From Ensifer sp. LC11 (GTDB lineage Bacteria > Pseudomonadota > Alphaproteobacteria > Rhizobiales > Rhizobiaceae), in the NCBI RefSeq assembly GCF_001695835.1, contig NZ_MBSO01000018.1, positions 32,529 to 96,528 on the forward strand: DNA of 64,000 bases, given 5' to 3'. Below are positions 34,298 to 44,042 of the stretch, piece by piece. The position numbers and the translations under genes are program-made. A model generated the notes under the pieces. That model saw nothing but the letters and a program-made list of their open reading frames with translations. It was not told the DNA's origin and made no database searches. Numbering within the stretch: the first letter of the stretch is position 1; every line of letters begins with the position of its first letter.

Positions 34298-35847
34298 CAG
34301 TACCAGGCATCCGCCATGCTCTCCTTGCGGCGTGTGACATAGTCGACCAGCGCCTCGTCGACCGCCACATCCAAAGGCGGCACTTCGTATTCGGCAAGCG
34401 TCTTCTTCCAGGCGCGGTTGGCGCGGGTCGCCATGTCCGTCTCGCCCTCTTCGACCCATTTCTCGAAGGGCTCGTTGTCGGAAAGGGCTGAATCCCAGAA
34501 GGCGGTCTGGTAGTTGCGCATCGTATGGTCGCAGCCGAGGAAATGGCTGCCGGGCCCAACCTGCAGGAAAGCGTCCATGGCCAGCGTGTTGTCGTCGACG
34601 ACGACGCCGGCAAGGTAGGAATGCAGCGCGCCGCAAAAGTCCGTGTCCATCACGAACTTCTCGTAGGACATGGCGAGAAGCCCGTCGACGAAACCGGCCG
34701 AGTGCAAGATGAAGTTCGCGCCGCAATGGACCGCCGACAACATCGACATCGCGCCTTCCTGCATCGCCTGCGCATCGGGCAGCTTGGAGTTGGAGAAATT
34801 GCCGGCACAGCGCAGCGGCAGTCCGAGCCGGCGCGCGAGCTGGCCGACGACCATGCTGCCGATCGCCGGCTCCGGCGTGCCGAAGGTCGGCGAGCCCGAG
34901 CGCAGCGACATCGAAGACAGGAAGTTCCCGAAGATGACCGGCGCCCCCTTGCGTTCAAGCTGGGTCAGCGCGCAGCCGGCGAGCGTCTCGGCATAGGATT
35001 GGGCAATCGCACCGGCATTCGTGACCGGCCCCATGGCGCCGCCGAGAATGAAGGGCACGATGACCGCCGCCTGGTTCGCCCGCGCATAGGCGCGCAGCGA
35101 TTTCGTCATCGTCCCGTCCCAGACGAGCGGCGAGTTGACGTTGACATTGCCGAGGATGACGCAGTTGCGGTCGACAAAATCGCGGCCGAAGAGGATGCGC
35201 GTCATCTCGATCGAATCTTCCGCCCGCTCTTCCGCCGTGATCGAGCCCATGAAGGCGCGGTCGGAATACTTGATGTGACTATAGACCATGTCGAGGTGGC
35301 GCTTGTTGACCGGAACGTCGACCGGCTCGCAGATCGTGCCGCCGGAATGGTGCAGCCAGGGGCTCGACTGCGCCAGCTTGATCAGGTTGCGGAAGTCCTC
35401 GATCGTGCCGTAGCGCCGGCCCTTGTCGAGGTCCATGACGAAGGGGGAGCCGTAGGCGGGCGAAAAGACGACGTTGTTGCCGCCGATCTCGACGCTGCGC
35501 GCCGGGTTGCGCGCGTGCTGGGTGAACTGCCGCGGCGCCGAGGCGACGATCTCCTTCAGCATGCCGGGCTCGAAGGTCACCCGCACGCCGTCGACCTTGG
35601 CGCCGGCCCGCCTCCAATGGTCGAGCACTTCAGGGTCGTCGCGAAATTCGATACCGACTTCGGCCAGGATCCGGTCGGCGACCGCCTCGATCCGAAGCAG
35701 GCTTTCCTCGCCGAGAATGTCGTAGGTCGGAATGTTGCGGACAATAAAGGGAACGCCAAGGCTTCGGCCGGAGCCTTCGCGCCGATGCGGCCTTGAACCT
35801 CGCGTCCGTCTCGGTGCCGCCTCACCTGCTGCCAATGCCGTATCCAT
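34297..35847 (-). CDS. Trimethylamine methyltransferase MttB family protein (non-pyrrolysine)
   Basis: 516 residues from ATG 35847, chosen because GGAGG lies 6-8 nt upstream. The N-terminal 25 residues are basic and low complexity; then the TIM-barrel MttB fold: LAEVGIEFRDDPEVLDHWRRAGAKV, SPAYGSPFVMDLDKGRRYGT, GGTICEPVDVPVNKRH, GAMGPVTNAGAIAQS and GSHFLGCDHTMRNYQTAFWD. The frame is uninterrupted, so no in-frame amber/pyrrolysine codon. Such non-Pyl members demethylate quaternary amines (glycine betaine, proline betaine, carnitine) onto a corrinoid protein. No corrinoid protein gene is here; the expected redox neighbour is reduced to a stump. Confidence 0.9.
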   Translation of the reverse strand: MDTALAAGEAAPRRTRGSRPHRREGSGRSLGVPFIVRNIPTYDILGEESLLRIEAVADRILAEVGIEFRDDPEVLDHWRRAGAKVDGVRVTFEPGMLKEIVASAPRQFTQHARNPARSVEIGGNNVVFSPAYGSPFVMDLDKGRRYGTIEDFRNLIKLAQSSPWLHHSGGTICEPVDVPVNKRHLDMVYSHIKYSDRAFMGSITAEERAEDSIEMTRILFGRDFVDRNCVILGNVNVNSPLVWDGTMTKSLRAYARANQAAVIVPFILGGAMGPVTNAGAIAQSYAETLAGCALTQLERKGAPVIFGNFLSSMSLRSGSPTFGTPEPAIGSMVVGQLARRLGLPLRCAGNFSNSKLPDAQAMQEGAMSMLSAVHCGANFILHSAGFVDGLLAMSYEKFVMDTDFCGALHSYLAGVVVDDNTLAMDAFLQVGPGSHFLGCDHTMRNYQTAFWDSALSDNEPFEKWVEEGETDMATRANRAWKKTLAEYEVPPLDVAVDEALVDYVTRRKESMADAWY

Positions 35848-35938
35848 CGCGCATCCTCCCATCACTCAGGATGATGCTATGGGCGAATAATCCCGCTGTA
35901 ACGCTGGAAAAATTCGAGCCATGCGATAAGCTTGATTT

Positions 35939-36877
35939 ATGGAAAATCTACGCCGCCTGCTTCCCTCCGCCGCAAGCCTCGTCGTCTTCGAGGCCGCCGG
36001 TCGCCACCAGAACTTCACCCGCGCCGCCAACGAGCTCGGCATGACCCAGGCCGCGGTCTCCTACGCCATTCGCGGCCTTGAAGAACAGCTGGGCGTGCCG
36101 CTGTTTCATCGCGTGCATCGGGCCGTCGAACTGACCGAGGCGGGTGAAAAATTCCATGCTGACGTGTCAGTCGGGCTGTCGCGGATCCAGAAATCGGCCG
36201 AAGATATCCGCGCCAAGGGCCGCGAAACCAATGTGACGCTGGCGGCGTCAACCGCTTTTGCCTCGATGTGGATGCTGCCCCGCCTCAACCGCATGCGCGA
36301 GGACCTGCCGGAGATCGACCTCAGGATCCAGACCAGCGTGCGCGATCTCGACCTCGAGGAGGAACCGATCCCGCTTGGCATCCGCGGCGGCGACCCCAGC
36401 CATTGGCCACGGTATCACGCTGCCCTTTTGGCCGAAGAAGTCATCAATGCCGTCGCGACACCCGCCTATATAGAGCAACATGGGCTGCCGCAGACAGCTG
36501 CCGATCTGCCGCGGCACAATCTCATTCACCTCGAAGAGCCGGTTCGGCGCGCCTGTGACTGGACCGAATGGTTTGCGAGCGCCGGCCTTAGCTATCCGAA
36601 ACAGGCGCGGCGTCTCTCGATCAACGACTATGTGCTGGTGATCCAGGCGGTTTTGGCGGGCGAAGGCGTGGCGCTCGGCTGGGAACACCTGATCTACCCG
36701 CAGATCCGCTCCGGAGCCCTGGTTCCGGTCGCCCGACATGTGCTTAAGACGGGGCTGGCCTTCTATGTCGTCTGGCCGCGCTCGCGCGAGCTCAACGCCC
36801 AGGCGAAACGGGTGCGTGACTGGCTGCTGGAAGAAGGGCGGCGTGACCGCGCCGCCTTGTCGGAAAGCGAAGCTTAG
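35939..36877 (+). CDS. LysR family transcriptional regulator (GcvA-like)
   Basis: 312 residues. N-terminal wHTH (about 10-70: SLVVFEAAGRHQNFTRAANEL, TQAAVSYAIRGLEEQLG) with the PLFHRVHRAVELTEAG wing, then a periplasmic-binding-like effector domain typical of the GcvA group (DWTEWFASAGL, YVLVIQAVLAGEGVALGWEHL). It is divergent from the MttB-family gene with a 91-bp gap, so it probably controls that gene. Its 3' end overlaps the convergent EAL gene by 4 bp. Confidence 0.9.
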   Translation: MENLRRLLPSAASLVVFEAAGRHQNFTRAANELGMTQAAVSYAIRGLEEQLGVPLFHRVHRAVELTEAGEKFHADVSVGLSRIQKSAEDIRAKGRETNVTLAASTAFASMWMLPRLNRMREDLPEIDLRIQTSVRDLDLEEEPIPLGIRGGDPSHWPRYHAALLAEEVINAVATPAYIEQHGLPQTAADLPRHNLIHLEEPVRRACDWTEWFASAGLSYPKQARRLSINDYVLVIQAVLAGEGVALGWEHLIYPQIRSGALVPVARHVLKTGLAFYVVWPRSRELNAQAKRVRDWLLEEGRRDRAALSESEA

Positions 36878-38232
36878 GCCCGATCAGGCTGCCCCGGAAG
36901 GTCGCGATAGCGGTCGGCGAGATAGCGCATCGTCGCCACCGCGTCGGCTGGCTTTCCATAGAAATAGCCCTGCCCCAGGCCGCAGCCGAGCGCCTTCAGC
37001 TTCAAGGCCTCGGAAAAATCCTCGATGCCTTCGGCGACGACCTCGAGCTCAAGCCCCTCGCACATCGAGACGATCGCCTTGATGATGTGTTCCGAAGCCC
37101 GATCAGCCGAGATTCGCGAGACGAAGGCGCGGTCAATCTTGACCTTGTCGAAGGAGAAGTCCCGCAGCCGGCCAAGGCTCGACTGACCGGTGCCGAAATC
37201 ATCGAGCGAGACGCGCACGCCGGCGGCGCGCAGTTCCGAGACGATCTTCTGGGCGATATCCGCGTCGGCCATGACTGCCGTCTCGGTGATCTCCAGCTCC
37301 AGGCGGCGCGGGTCGAGTCCGATCTGGCTGATAATCGACAGCAGGCGGCGGCTGGTGGCCGGGTCCATGAGCTGCGCCGAAGACAAGTTGAAGGACAGGA
37401 AGAGTTCCTTCGGCCAGGAAAGCGCTGCGTGAGCTGCCTTGCGCAACAGGACCTCAGCCAGAGAATCGATGAACCCGCGCTCCTCGGCGAGCGGCACGAA
37501 GACGGCCGGAGAGACATAGCCGAGATCGGCATCGCACCAGCGCGCCAGGGCCTCGAAGCCGACGACGGCATCATTGCGCAGGTCGACGATCGGCTGGAAA
37601 TGCACGTCGACTTCATTGGCAATGATCGCGTTGCGCAACGCCTGTTCCAGCTGCGTGGCGCGCTTCATCTCCTGGGCGATTTCCTGCGAATAGACGGTGA
37701 TCTGTCCGCGGCCGCGCCGCTTGGAGCGATAGAGCGCCGTGTCGGCGCTTTTCAAGAGGTCGTCGAACACTTCGCCGGCAAAGGGATAGACGGCGAAACC
37801 GAAGGAGGCTGAAAGGCGCACATGGCGATCGCCGAGGTCGAAGGGCGCCGACAGCACCTCCTTCAGCATCTGGCCGATCTTCTCGGCGCCCTTGCGCTCG
37901 AAGACGAGCGGCAGGACGAAGGCGAATTCATCGTTTTCGGAACGAATGATTGTTGCGCCCTCGGGCGCACAGGCCTGCAGCCGATAGGCCACCTGGCAGA
38001 GAATTTCGTCGCCGGCCGCCGGTCCGAACAAATCGTTGATCGGCTTGAAACCATCGATATTGGCAAGGCCGATCGTGAAGGGGGCGGGGTCGCTGGCGCG
38101 TTCCTTCGCCAGATCAATGACGGTTTGGCGCAGGCAACGGGCATTGCCGAGCCCCGTCAACGGGTCGATGTCGGCCCTCAGCGCTGGTATCTCGTGGCCG
38201 ATAGGGTGAAGGGGTGTCTCCGCGATCATCAT
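36874..38232 (-). CDS. EAL-domain c-di-GMP phosphodiesterase with degenerate GGDEF
   Basis: 452 residues from MMIAETPLHP (ATG 38232, GGAGG 6 nt upstream). A GGDEF-fold domain (about 22-185; DIDPLTGLGNARCL) has lost its signature: the active-site loop reads SENDEF (98-103) instead of GGDEF, so cyclase activity is unlikely, though GTP binding could persist. The EAL domain (about 190-440) is intact: FEALARW (226-232), ITETAVM, DDFGTG, KIDRAF and EVVAEGIE. Expected activity is c-di-GMP hydrolysis. No membrane or sensor domain, so it is cytosolic. A PAS/receiver gene lies upstream on the same strand. Confidence 0.9.
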   Translation of the reverse strand: MMIAETPLHPIGHEIPALRADIDPLTGLGNARCLRQTVIDLAKERASDPAPFTIGLANIDGFKPINDLFGPAAGDEILCQVAYRLQACAPEGATIIRSENDEFAFVLPLVFERKGAEKIGQMLKEVLSAPFDLGDRHVRLSASFGFAVYPFAGEVFDDLLKSADTALYRSKRRGRGQITVYSQEIAQEMKRATQLEQALRNAIIANEVDVHFQPIVDLRNDAVVGFEALARWCDADLGYVSPAVFVPLAEERGFIDSLAEVLLRKAAHAALSWPKELFLSFNLSSAQLMDPATSRRLLSIISQIGLDPRRLELEITETAVMADADIAQKIVSELRAAGVRVSLDDFGTGQSSLGRLRDFSFDKVKIDRAFVSRISADRASEHIIKAIVSMCEGLELEVVAEGIEDFSEALKLKALGCGLGQGYFYGKPADAVATMRYLADRYRDLPGQPDRA

Positions 38233-38498
38233 CGCCGTCCTCCACCGGTTTGCCACGGCGCATGCAAGGAGAGCCTTGCCCCCCGCAAATGCCCATGCCA
38301 CGGCGCGGACCGGCGGCACCGTTCCGACACGGCCGGGGCTTGGGCAACGAGGAAGGCGCAATGCATACGGATGAGGCTCTACACTTTAGCGGCAATTCGG
38401 TGCAGACGATCGCAATCGGCGGTTAACAATCCGATATCGCGCCGCTCCAAGATCTGCCACTGGCCTCCCCAATTCTAGCGAGTTGACACGCCCTTCGC

Positions 38499-40223
38499 TC
38501 AACCTGCCGTGCGTATTGCCTTTACCGGCATGAATTTTCTCAAGACCGCCTCGATCATATCCGGGCTCACCGGCTTCATGATGTGGTCGTCCATGCCCGA
38601 CGCCTTGCACTGCTGAAGGTCGATTTCCAGCGCCTGGGCGGTGACCCCGATGATCGGCGTTTTCTGTCCCCGCGCCTTTTCGGCCGATCGTATGGCAACG
38701 GTTGCGTCAAAGCCGTTCATAACGGGCATCGACACATCCATGAGCACGAGAGAAGGCTGCAATTCGTGCCAGAGTTCGACGGCTTCACGGCCGTTGGCGG
38801 CGATCCGGTGCGAAACGCCGAGCCCTTCGAGGATCTGGGTGAAGACGAATTGATTGATCTGGTTGTCCTCGGCAACGAGTACATCGACCTGTGATGCCGG
38901 CGGCGGAGGAGCAATCTCCTCGGCCTCGAACGATAGCGACCATTCCGATTGCAGCGGCGCCGCAACGCTCCCGCGCTCTGAGCAGACGCGGAAGACTTCC
39001 GTAAGCACGGCAGCACCGTCCTGTTCGGCAGAAACCGGAACGATAGGGCTATCCCGCCAGGTGGAACCGATTTTTTGCCGCTCCGGAAAGGCGGTGTCGA
39101 GCAACAGGATATCAAGCTTCAGACCCGCCTCATCGACGGCAAGGCAAAAGGCATCGAGTTCGTTGGCATCGCGAACGGCGCAGGCATCGAGACCTGATCC
39201 ACGCAGGCGGGTGACAAGCCGCTCTTCCAGCAATCGGTCAGCCGTCGCGAGCAGCACGCGCAGGCCGCGCGCAGGCAAGGTCTCGATCATCGACCCCGCC
39301 TCGACAAGTTGTTGGACATTGAGCGCCCGGAACGGATCGTAGAAATTCTGCGCTGCCGCAAAGATACTGTAATCGCGGATCTGCAGGCCGCCCTCCAGTG
39401 AAGGCTCCCCGCTGTTTTGATACCAGACAGCGATATCGGTCACGTCGTTCATGCAGCTGACGACGAAATGGCGGCCAGGCATGCCGACGCGATACTTGCG
39501 CGTCAGTACCCAGAGATCGCTGCCATCGGCGCGCACGATGTGCTCAGCCTGCGAATGCGGTTTGCCGGTTTCAAGCACCAGGCGATCCGACTGCTCGAAG
39601 CGCTCGGCCAACTCGCTTTCGACGAGATCCCAGGCCGAGCGGCCGAGGATGGCATCCTGTGGCTGATCGTGGATCAGGCAGAACGCCTTGTTGACCGCGA
39701 TGTAGTTGAGGTTTCGGTCCTTGACGCAGATGGGATTGGGTTGGGCGTCGAGAATCTGCTCGGTCAGTTCGACGCGTTCCAGATCCGTCTGCAGTTGTTC
39801 GTCGCGCTTCTTCTGATCGGAGACATCGATGATCGAGAGTATGCCCATGCCGCTCGACAGGCGGCGCTTGCGCATCGAAACCCAGCGCGTACGACCGGCA
39901 CGCTCGATGCTCTCATAGCGCTCGCGCCAATGCAGCGCCATGTGTTCGGCAATCCACTCCTCACGATTGGTACGCCGCCGGCTGCTTTCCGGAACGGTGC
40001 CCGGGCGAACGCCGGTGTCGTACACGGCGCCAAGAAAATCCCTGAGCCGCGTGCCGGGCATCAGGATTTCCGAGGGAACCGGGAAATACTGCAGCATCGT
40101 GCGGCTGGCGAAAAGAATCGTATCGTCCCGGCTGCAGACAAGCATAGCGATGCCGAGTGCGTCGCAACTCGACTCAAGAATGACCCTGTTGATGTCCGCG
40201 CCGTTCGACGCCCCATCGTTCAT
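38499..40223 (-). CDS. PAS-PAS-REC-REC protein without a kinase domain
   Basis: 574 residues. Two PAS domains (about 15-135 and 155-270; ILDAQPNPICVKDRNLNYIAVN) are followed by a degenerate receiver-like region (about 320-420, DILLLDTAF) and a canonical receiver (446-565; AEDNQ, phospho-acceptor D496 in LVLMDVSMPVMNGFDA, K550 in HIMKPVSPD). The C-terminal half matches the receiver part of hybrid kinases, but no HisKA or HATPase is present. It must be phosphorylated by another kinase or act in another way. The EAL phosphodiesterase lies 266 bp downstream on the same strand, suggesting a shared c-di-GMP role. Confidence 0.87.
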   Translation of the reverse strand: MNDGASNGADINRVILESSCDALGIAMLVCSRDDTILFASRTMLQYFPVPSEILMPGTRLRDFLGAVYDTGVRPGTVPESSRRRTNREEWIAEHMALHWRERYESIERAGRTRWVSMRKRRLSSGMGILSIIDVSDQKKRDEQLQTDLERVELTEQILDAQPNPICVKDRNLNYIAVNKAFCLIHDQPQDAILGRSAWDLVESELAERFEQSDRLVLETGKPHSQAEHIVRADGSDLWVLTRKYRVGMPGRHFVVSCMNDVTDIAVWYQNSGEPSLEGGLQIRDYSIFAAAQNFYDPFRALNVQQLVEAGSMIETLPARGLRVLLATADRLLEERLVTRLRGSGLDACAVRDANELDAFCLAVDEAGLKLDILLLDTAFPERQKIGSTWRDSPIVPVSAEQDGAAVLTEVFRVCSERGSVAAPLQSEWSLSFEAEEIAPPPPASQVDVLVAEDNQINQFVFTQILEGLGVSHRIAANGREAVELWHELQPSLVLMDVSMPVMNGFDATVAIRSAEKARGQKTPIIGVTAQALEIDLQQCKASGMDDHIMKPVSPDMIEAVLRKFMPVKAIRTAG

Positions 40224-40245
40224 CGCACTGTCCTCACTCGCCTAC

Positions 40246-40347
40246 TGCATGTTTGTTTCAATCGTCTCCGATTTGAGGATGAAACATGCAGCCAATCAAA
40301 GTGCTACAGCGTGCGTAGCGCGTCCGGTAAGACACGCGACGCTGTAG
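40246..40347. repeat. Two-hairpin intergenic repeat, copy 2
   Basis: Hairpin one: TGCATGTTT (from 40246) with AAACATGCA (ending 40290). Hairpin two: CTACAGCGT (40304-40312) with ACGCTGTAG (40339-40347), a perfect 9-bp stem with an inner GCGCGTCC/GACACGCG pairing. Same order as 34047-34147. It lies directly upstream of the PAS/receiver gene. Confidence 0.75.
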
Positions 40348-40608
40348 CGGCGGTTTCATTTCGGGACATGCTGGGATGGCCTTGGCAGGCGTCTCTTCGA
40401 GCGGAGGGAGTACGGCGTCCAGCTACGTCGCAATGCTCAAAAGACAAAACCCGTGATCATTCAGGTTGTTGTGGAAAATCGCAGCAGAGTGTTAAGGGCC
40501 GATTAAACCCTCGCTCATTTTTCCGGCGCAGCAGCCAGAAGACAGAGAGGCCGGGGACGACACGTCATCCCCCCTTCCGTTTCCCAAGCGAATCCCGGAA
40601 AATAGGGC
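40348..40608. other. mutL leader: no gene seen
   Basis: About 260 bp between the repeat element and the mutL start. No coding frame with a ribosome site and no recognisable RNA. A GGCATGG context precedes mutL; a purine-rich CCCGGAAAATAGGGC lies before the ATG. Confidence 0.5.
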
Positions 40609-42417
40609 ATGGCCATCAAGCAGCTTTCAGAGACACTCATCAACCAGATCGCCGCCGGCGAAGTGATCGAACGCCCCGCCAGCGCCGCCAAGGAGCTGAT
40701 CGAGAACGCGCTCGACGCCGGTGCGACCCGTATAGAGATCGCGACCGCCGGCGGCGGCAAGACGCTGCTGCGCGTGACCGACAACGGCTCGGGCATGACG
40801 CCGCTTGACCTCGAGCTGGCCGTACGCAGGCACTGCACATCGAAGCTCGACGACAGCCTCTTCGACATCCGCACGCTCGGCTTCCGCGGCGAGGCGCTAC
40901 CCTCGATCGGCTCGGTCGCCCGGCTGTCGATCACGACGCGGACGGCCGGGGCCGGCGAAGGCGCTGTCATCGCGGTTACCGGCGGCAAGACCGACCCGGT
41001 CCGCCCGTCGCCAGCCAACACCGGCACCGTCGTCGAGGTCCGCGATCTCTTCTTTGCGACGCCTGCGCGTCTCAAATTCATGAAGACCGAGAAGGCCGAA
41101 GCGGCAGCGATCTCGGAAGTCGTGCGCCGCATGGCGATCGCGTTCCCGGCGGTTCGCTTCGTACTTTCCGGCAGCGACCGCTCCACGCTTGAGTTCCCGG
41201 CCACCGGCGAGGATCGCCTGGCGCGCATGGCTCAGGTGCTCGGCAAAGACTTTCGCGACAACGCCATCGAGATCGATGCGGCGCGCGAAGACGTTGAACT
41301 CACCGGCTTTGCCGGTGTGCCGACCTACAATCGCGGCAATTCGCTGCAGCAATATGTCTTCGTCAACGGGCGTCCCGTGCAGGACAAGGTCTTGCTATCG
41401 GCGATCCGCGCCGCCTATTCCGAAACGATCCCGAGCGGGCGCTACCCGGTGGCGGTGCTGTCGATCACACTCGACCCGGCCCTCGTCGACGTCAACGTGC
41501 ATCCGGCCAAATCCGACGTGCGCTTCCGCGACCCCGGCCTCATCCGCGGGCTGATCATCGGCGCGATCCGCGAGGCACTGACGCGGGAAGGCGACCGCGC
41601 CGCGACGACCGGCGCGCGCGGCATGATGCAGGCCTTTCGCTCCGGCAGTTATCGCCCGCAGCCCTGGACTGCCGAGACATCCCCTTCCCGGCCGACGCAA
41701 TTCGACGCGATGCTGCGGGGCCTCGAGGAAACGCCGCAGGCAAGCTTCGCGGCCTTTTCGGCGCCCTCGGCGCGCACCGCCACCCCGCTCGAGCGGGAAG
41801 CGCCCGTCGCAGCACCGGAGGCACCGGCGCCGCAGTCCTTCCCGCTGGGCGCGGTCAGGGCACAGCTCCACGAAAACTATATCGTCGCCCAAACCAATGA
41901 CGGCCTGGTCATCGTCGATCAACACGCGGCGCACGAACGGTTGGTCTTCGAGGCCATGCGCACCGCGCTGCATTCGCGACCGGTCGCCGCCCAGGCACTG
42001 CTGATCCCGGAAATCGTCGATCTTGCCGAGGATGATTGCGACCGGCTGATTGCACACGCTGCGGAGTTTTCTCGCCTCGGCCTCGCCATCGAACGTTTCG
42101 GCCCGGGCGCGATCGCGGTGCGCGAAACGCCGGCCATGCTCGGCGAAATGGACGCCGTCGGCCTTGTGCGCCAGCTTGCCGACGAGCTTGCCGAATGGGA
42201 TACGGCAAACGGACTGACGAGCCGGCTCGAATATCTGGCCGCGACGATGGCCTGCCATGGCTCGGTTCGTTCCGGCCGCCGCATGCGCACCGAGGAAATG
42301 AACGCGCTGCTCAGGCAGATGGAGGCAACGCCCGGCTCCGGCCAATGCAATCACGGCCGGCCGACCTATATCGAACTCAAGCTTTCCGACATCGAGCGGC
42401 TGTTCGGCAGAAGCTGA
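40609..42417 (+). CDS. mutL: DNA mismatch repair protein MutL with endonuclease motif
   Basis: 602 residues. GHKL ATPase N-terminus: [26 protein letters not shown] (catalytic E32), [15 protein letters not shown]. Linker about 330-410 is Pro/Ala-rich. The C-terminal domain carries [12 protein letters not shown] at 437-448, which fits the DQHA(X)2E(X)4E metal-binding motif of nicking MutL proteins, in contrast to E. coli MutL. So this protein should incise the strand itself, consistent with a species lacking MutH. Cytosolic; works with MutS (not in window). Confidence 0.96.
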   Translation: MAIKQLSETLINQIAAGEVIERPASAAKELIENALDAGATRIEIATAGGGKTLLRVTDNGSGMTPLDLELAVRRHCTSKLDDSLFDIRTLGFRGEALPSIGSVARLSITTRTAGAGEGAVIAVTGGKTDPVRPSPANTGTVVEVRDLFFATPARLKFMKTEKAEAAAISEVVRRMAIAFPAVRFVLSGSDRSTLEFPATGEDRLARMAQVLGKDFRDNAIEIDAAREDVELTGFAGVPTYNRGNSLQQYVFVNGRPVQDKVLLSAIRAAYSETIPSGRYPVAVLSITLDPALVDVNVHPAKSDVRFRDPGLIRGLIIGAIREALTREGDRAATTGARGMMQAFRSGSYRPQPWTAETSPSRPTQFDAMLRGLEETPQASFAAFSAPSARTATPLEREAPVAAPEAPAPQSFPLGAVRAQLHENYIVAQTNDGLVIVDQHAAHERLVFEAMRTALHSRPVAAQALLIPEIVDLAEDDCDRLIAHAAEFSRLGLAIERFGPGAIAVRETPAMLGEMDAVGLVRQLADELAEWDTANGLTSRLEYLAATMACHGSVRSGRRMRTEEMNALLRQMEATPGSGQCNHGRPTYIELKLSDIERLFGRS

Positions 42418-42512
42418 TCGGATCCGACCGCATGAAATGCGGCTGGCATTTTGCGCGGTCGCAAGCTAGACCAGAGAGACACGCAAAAGGACGACGGAAG
42501 TAGGCGCCGAGC

Positions 42513-42746
42513 ATGATGAACCGGTTTGAAGGAAACACATCGCGCGAAGCGAAGATCCGTTATCTCGACGGCGACTTCCAGATCGTGCTTGCCGGCTCGC
42601 ATGTGGTCTGTGCGATGACCGGCAAGACCATTCCTGTCGACGAGTTGCGCTATTGGAGTGTTGCGCGACAGGAGGCCTACATCGATGCGGAAGCCTCGCT
42701 GGAAGCGGAAAAACGCGCCGGCGCGCTGCCGAACCAGCGTCGCTAG
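42513..42746 (+). CDS. DUF2093 domain protein
   Basis: 77 residues (or 76 from the second ATG at 42516): MNRFEGNTSREAKIRYLDGDFQ, VLAGSHVVCAMTGKTIPVDELRYWSV. This is the complete DUF2093 domain, a small alphaproteobacterial family of unknown function with one conserved Cys (VCAMTG). It follows mutL by 95 bp and is convergent with lpxK. Confidence 0.85.
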   Translation: MMNRFEGNTSREAKIRYLDGDFQIVLAGSHVVCAMTGKTIPVDELRYWSVARQEAYIDAEASLEAEKRAGALPNQRR

Positions 42747-42783
42747 GCTCAGCCCGGTTTCCTTTCCCTCGCCGATGGAGTGA

Positions 42784-43824
42784 TTACTTGCCCGCGCCCT
42801 CGCGCAGCTTGCGACCACGCGCGACGGCAAGTGCCGTCTCGATAATTTTCTTGGGCGCCGTCGGGTCATCGAAGCGTATGTCGATTTCGATCACCCTGCT
42901 TGCCGAGGCAAGCTCCGCTGCGCGTCCATGGCCGGGTTCCAGGCGAACCATGTCCTTGGCCGTGGTGACCAGCGTGCACCCCAGGGCGGATGCTCGATCG
43001 AGCAGGTCGCCGATCTCGTCGTCGGAAAAATGATGATGGTCGGGAAAGCTGCGGGTTTCCTCGATCACGGCGCCGGTCTCGCGCACGGTGCGATAGAACT
43101 TCTCGGGATCGGCGATACCGGCCCAGGCAAGAACCTTGACACCCCTCAACGATCCGTCGTCCCGTCTCACGACATCCGCCTCGTAGATCTGCTTGCCGGC
43201 CCGCGCGGCCCGGCGGATCAAGGCGTCGGCTTCGACGCCGCCGCCGATCTTGAGCAACGCCGTGGCGTGACGCAGCTGGTTGGCAAGCGGCGCGCGCACC
43301 GGGCCCGCCGGCACCAGATAGCCGTTGCCGATGCCACGGCGCGAATCGATCACCAGCAGCGCAAAATCAAAAGCAAGCCGCGCACTCTGGAAGCCGTCGT
43401 CCATGAGGATGATGTCGACGCCTTCCTTGACCAGACGGCGGGCGCCATCGACGCGGCGGCGACAGACCACCGTCAGCGCCTCGCGCGCGAGAAGCAGCGG
43501 TTCATCGCCGACATCGCGGGCCCGGTGATGCTCGATATCCACGACCGTCGTCACGTCGAGCGAGCCGCCGTAACCACGGCTTAGGAAGCCTGGCTTCAAC
43601 CCCTTCTGGCGGATGGCGCGGGCAAGCGCGATTGCGGTCGGCGTCTTGCCGGCGCCGCCGACAGTGAAGTTGCCGATGCAGATGACCGGTACGGGAACCG
43701 ATGCCCGGTGGGCGCGATCCATGCGCATGCCGGCAATGCGTCCGTAGACCCATGAAAATGGCCACAACGCACGAGCACGCCAATCCGCCTTGGTCCACCA
43801 GAATGGCGGCGCTTCCGATACCAT
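42784..43824 (-). CDS. lpxK: Tetraacyldisaccharide 4'-kinase
   Basis: 346 residues. It adds the 4'-phosphate to the lipid A precursor at the inner membrane. The N-terminal amphipathic part ([21 protein letters not shown]) should bind the membrane. The Walker A is [14 protein letters not shown] (51-64), followed by RGYGG and [16 protein letters not shown]. It lies at the end of a minus-strand cluster with waaA, DUF4170 and a CysQ-like gene, the standard rhizobial lipid A/Kdo neighbourhood. Confidence 0.95.
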   Translation of the reverse strand: MVSEAPPFWWTKADWRARALWPFSWVYGRIAGMRMDRAHRASVPVPVICIGNFTVGGAGKTPTAIALARAIRQKGLKPGFLSRGYGGSLDVTTVVDIEHHRARDVGDEPLLLAREALTVVCRRRVDGARRLVKEGVDIILMDDGFQSARLAFDFALLVIDSRRGIGNGYLVPAGPVRAPLANQLRHATALLKIGGGVEADALIRRAARAGKQIYEADVVRRDDGSLRGVKVLAWAGIADPEKFYRTVRETGAVIEETRSFPDHHHFSDDEIGDLLDRASALGCTLVTTAKDMVRLEPGHGRAAELASASRVIEIDIRFDDPTAPKKIIETALAVARGRKLREGAGK

Positions 43825-44042
43825 CTTCCTTCCGTGGCCTCCCGGCCGCTAAAGTCCTTCCTCTCCGGGAGGGACGGTTGCTTGCGGACGCCGAGGTGAA
43901 CCCGGCGAACCGCCACAAAAAACGTCAGAACGCGAAAAAACGCAAGCTATGGATGCGGTTGCAGCCTTGGCAGACACGTCTATCGGCCGCTGCACCGCGC
44001 AGCTATGGAGGGAGGACAGGGGTACCCGTGCCCAGATTTGCC

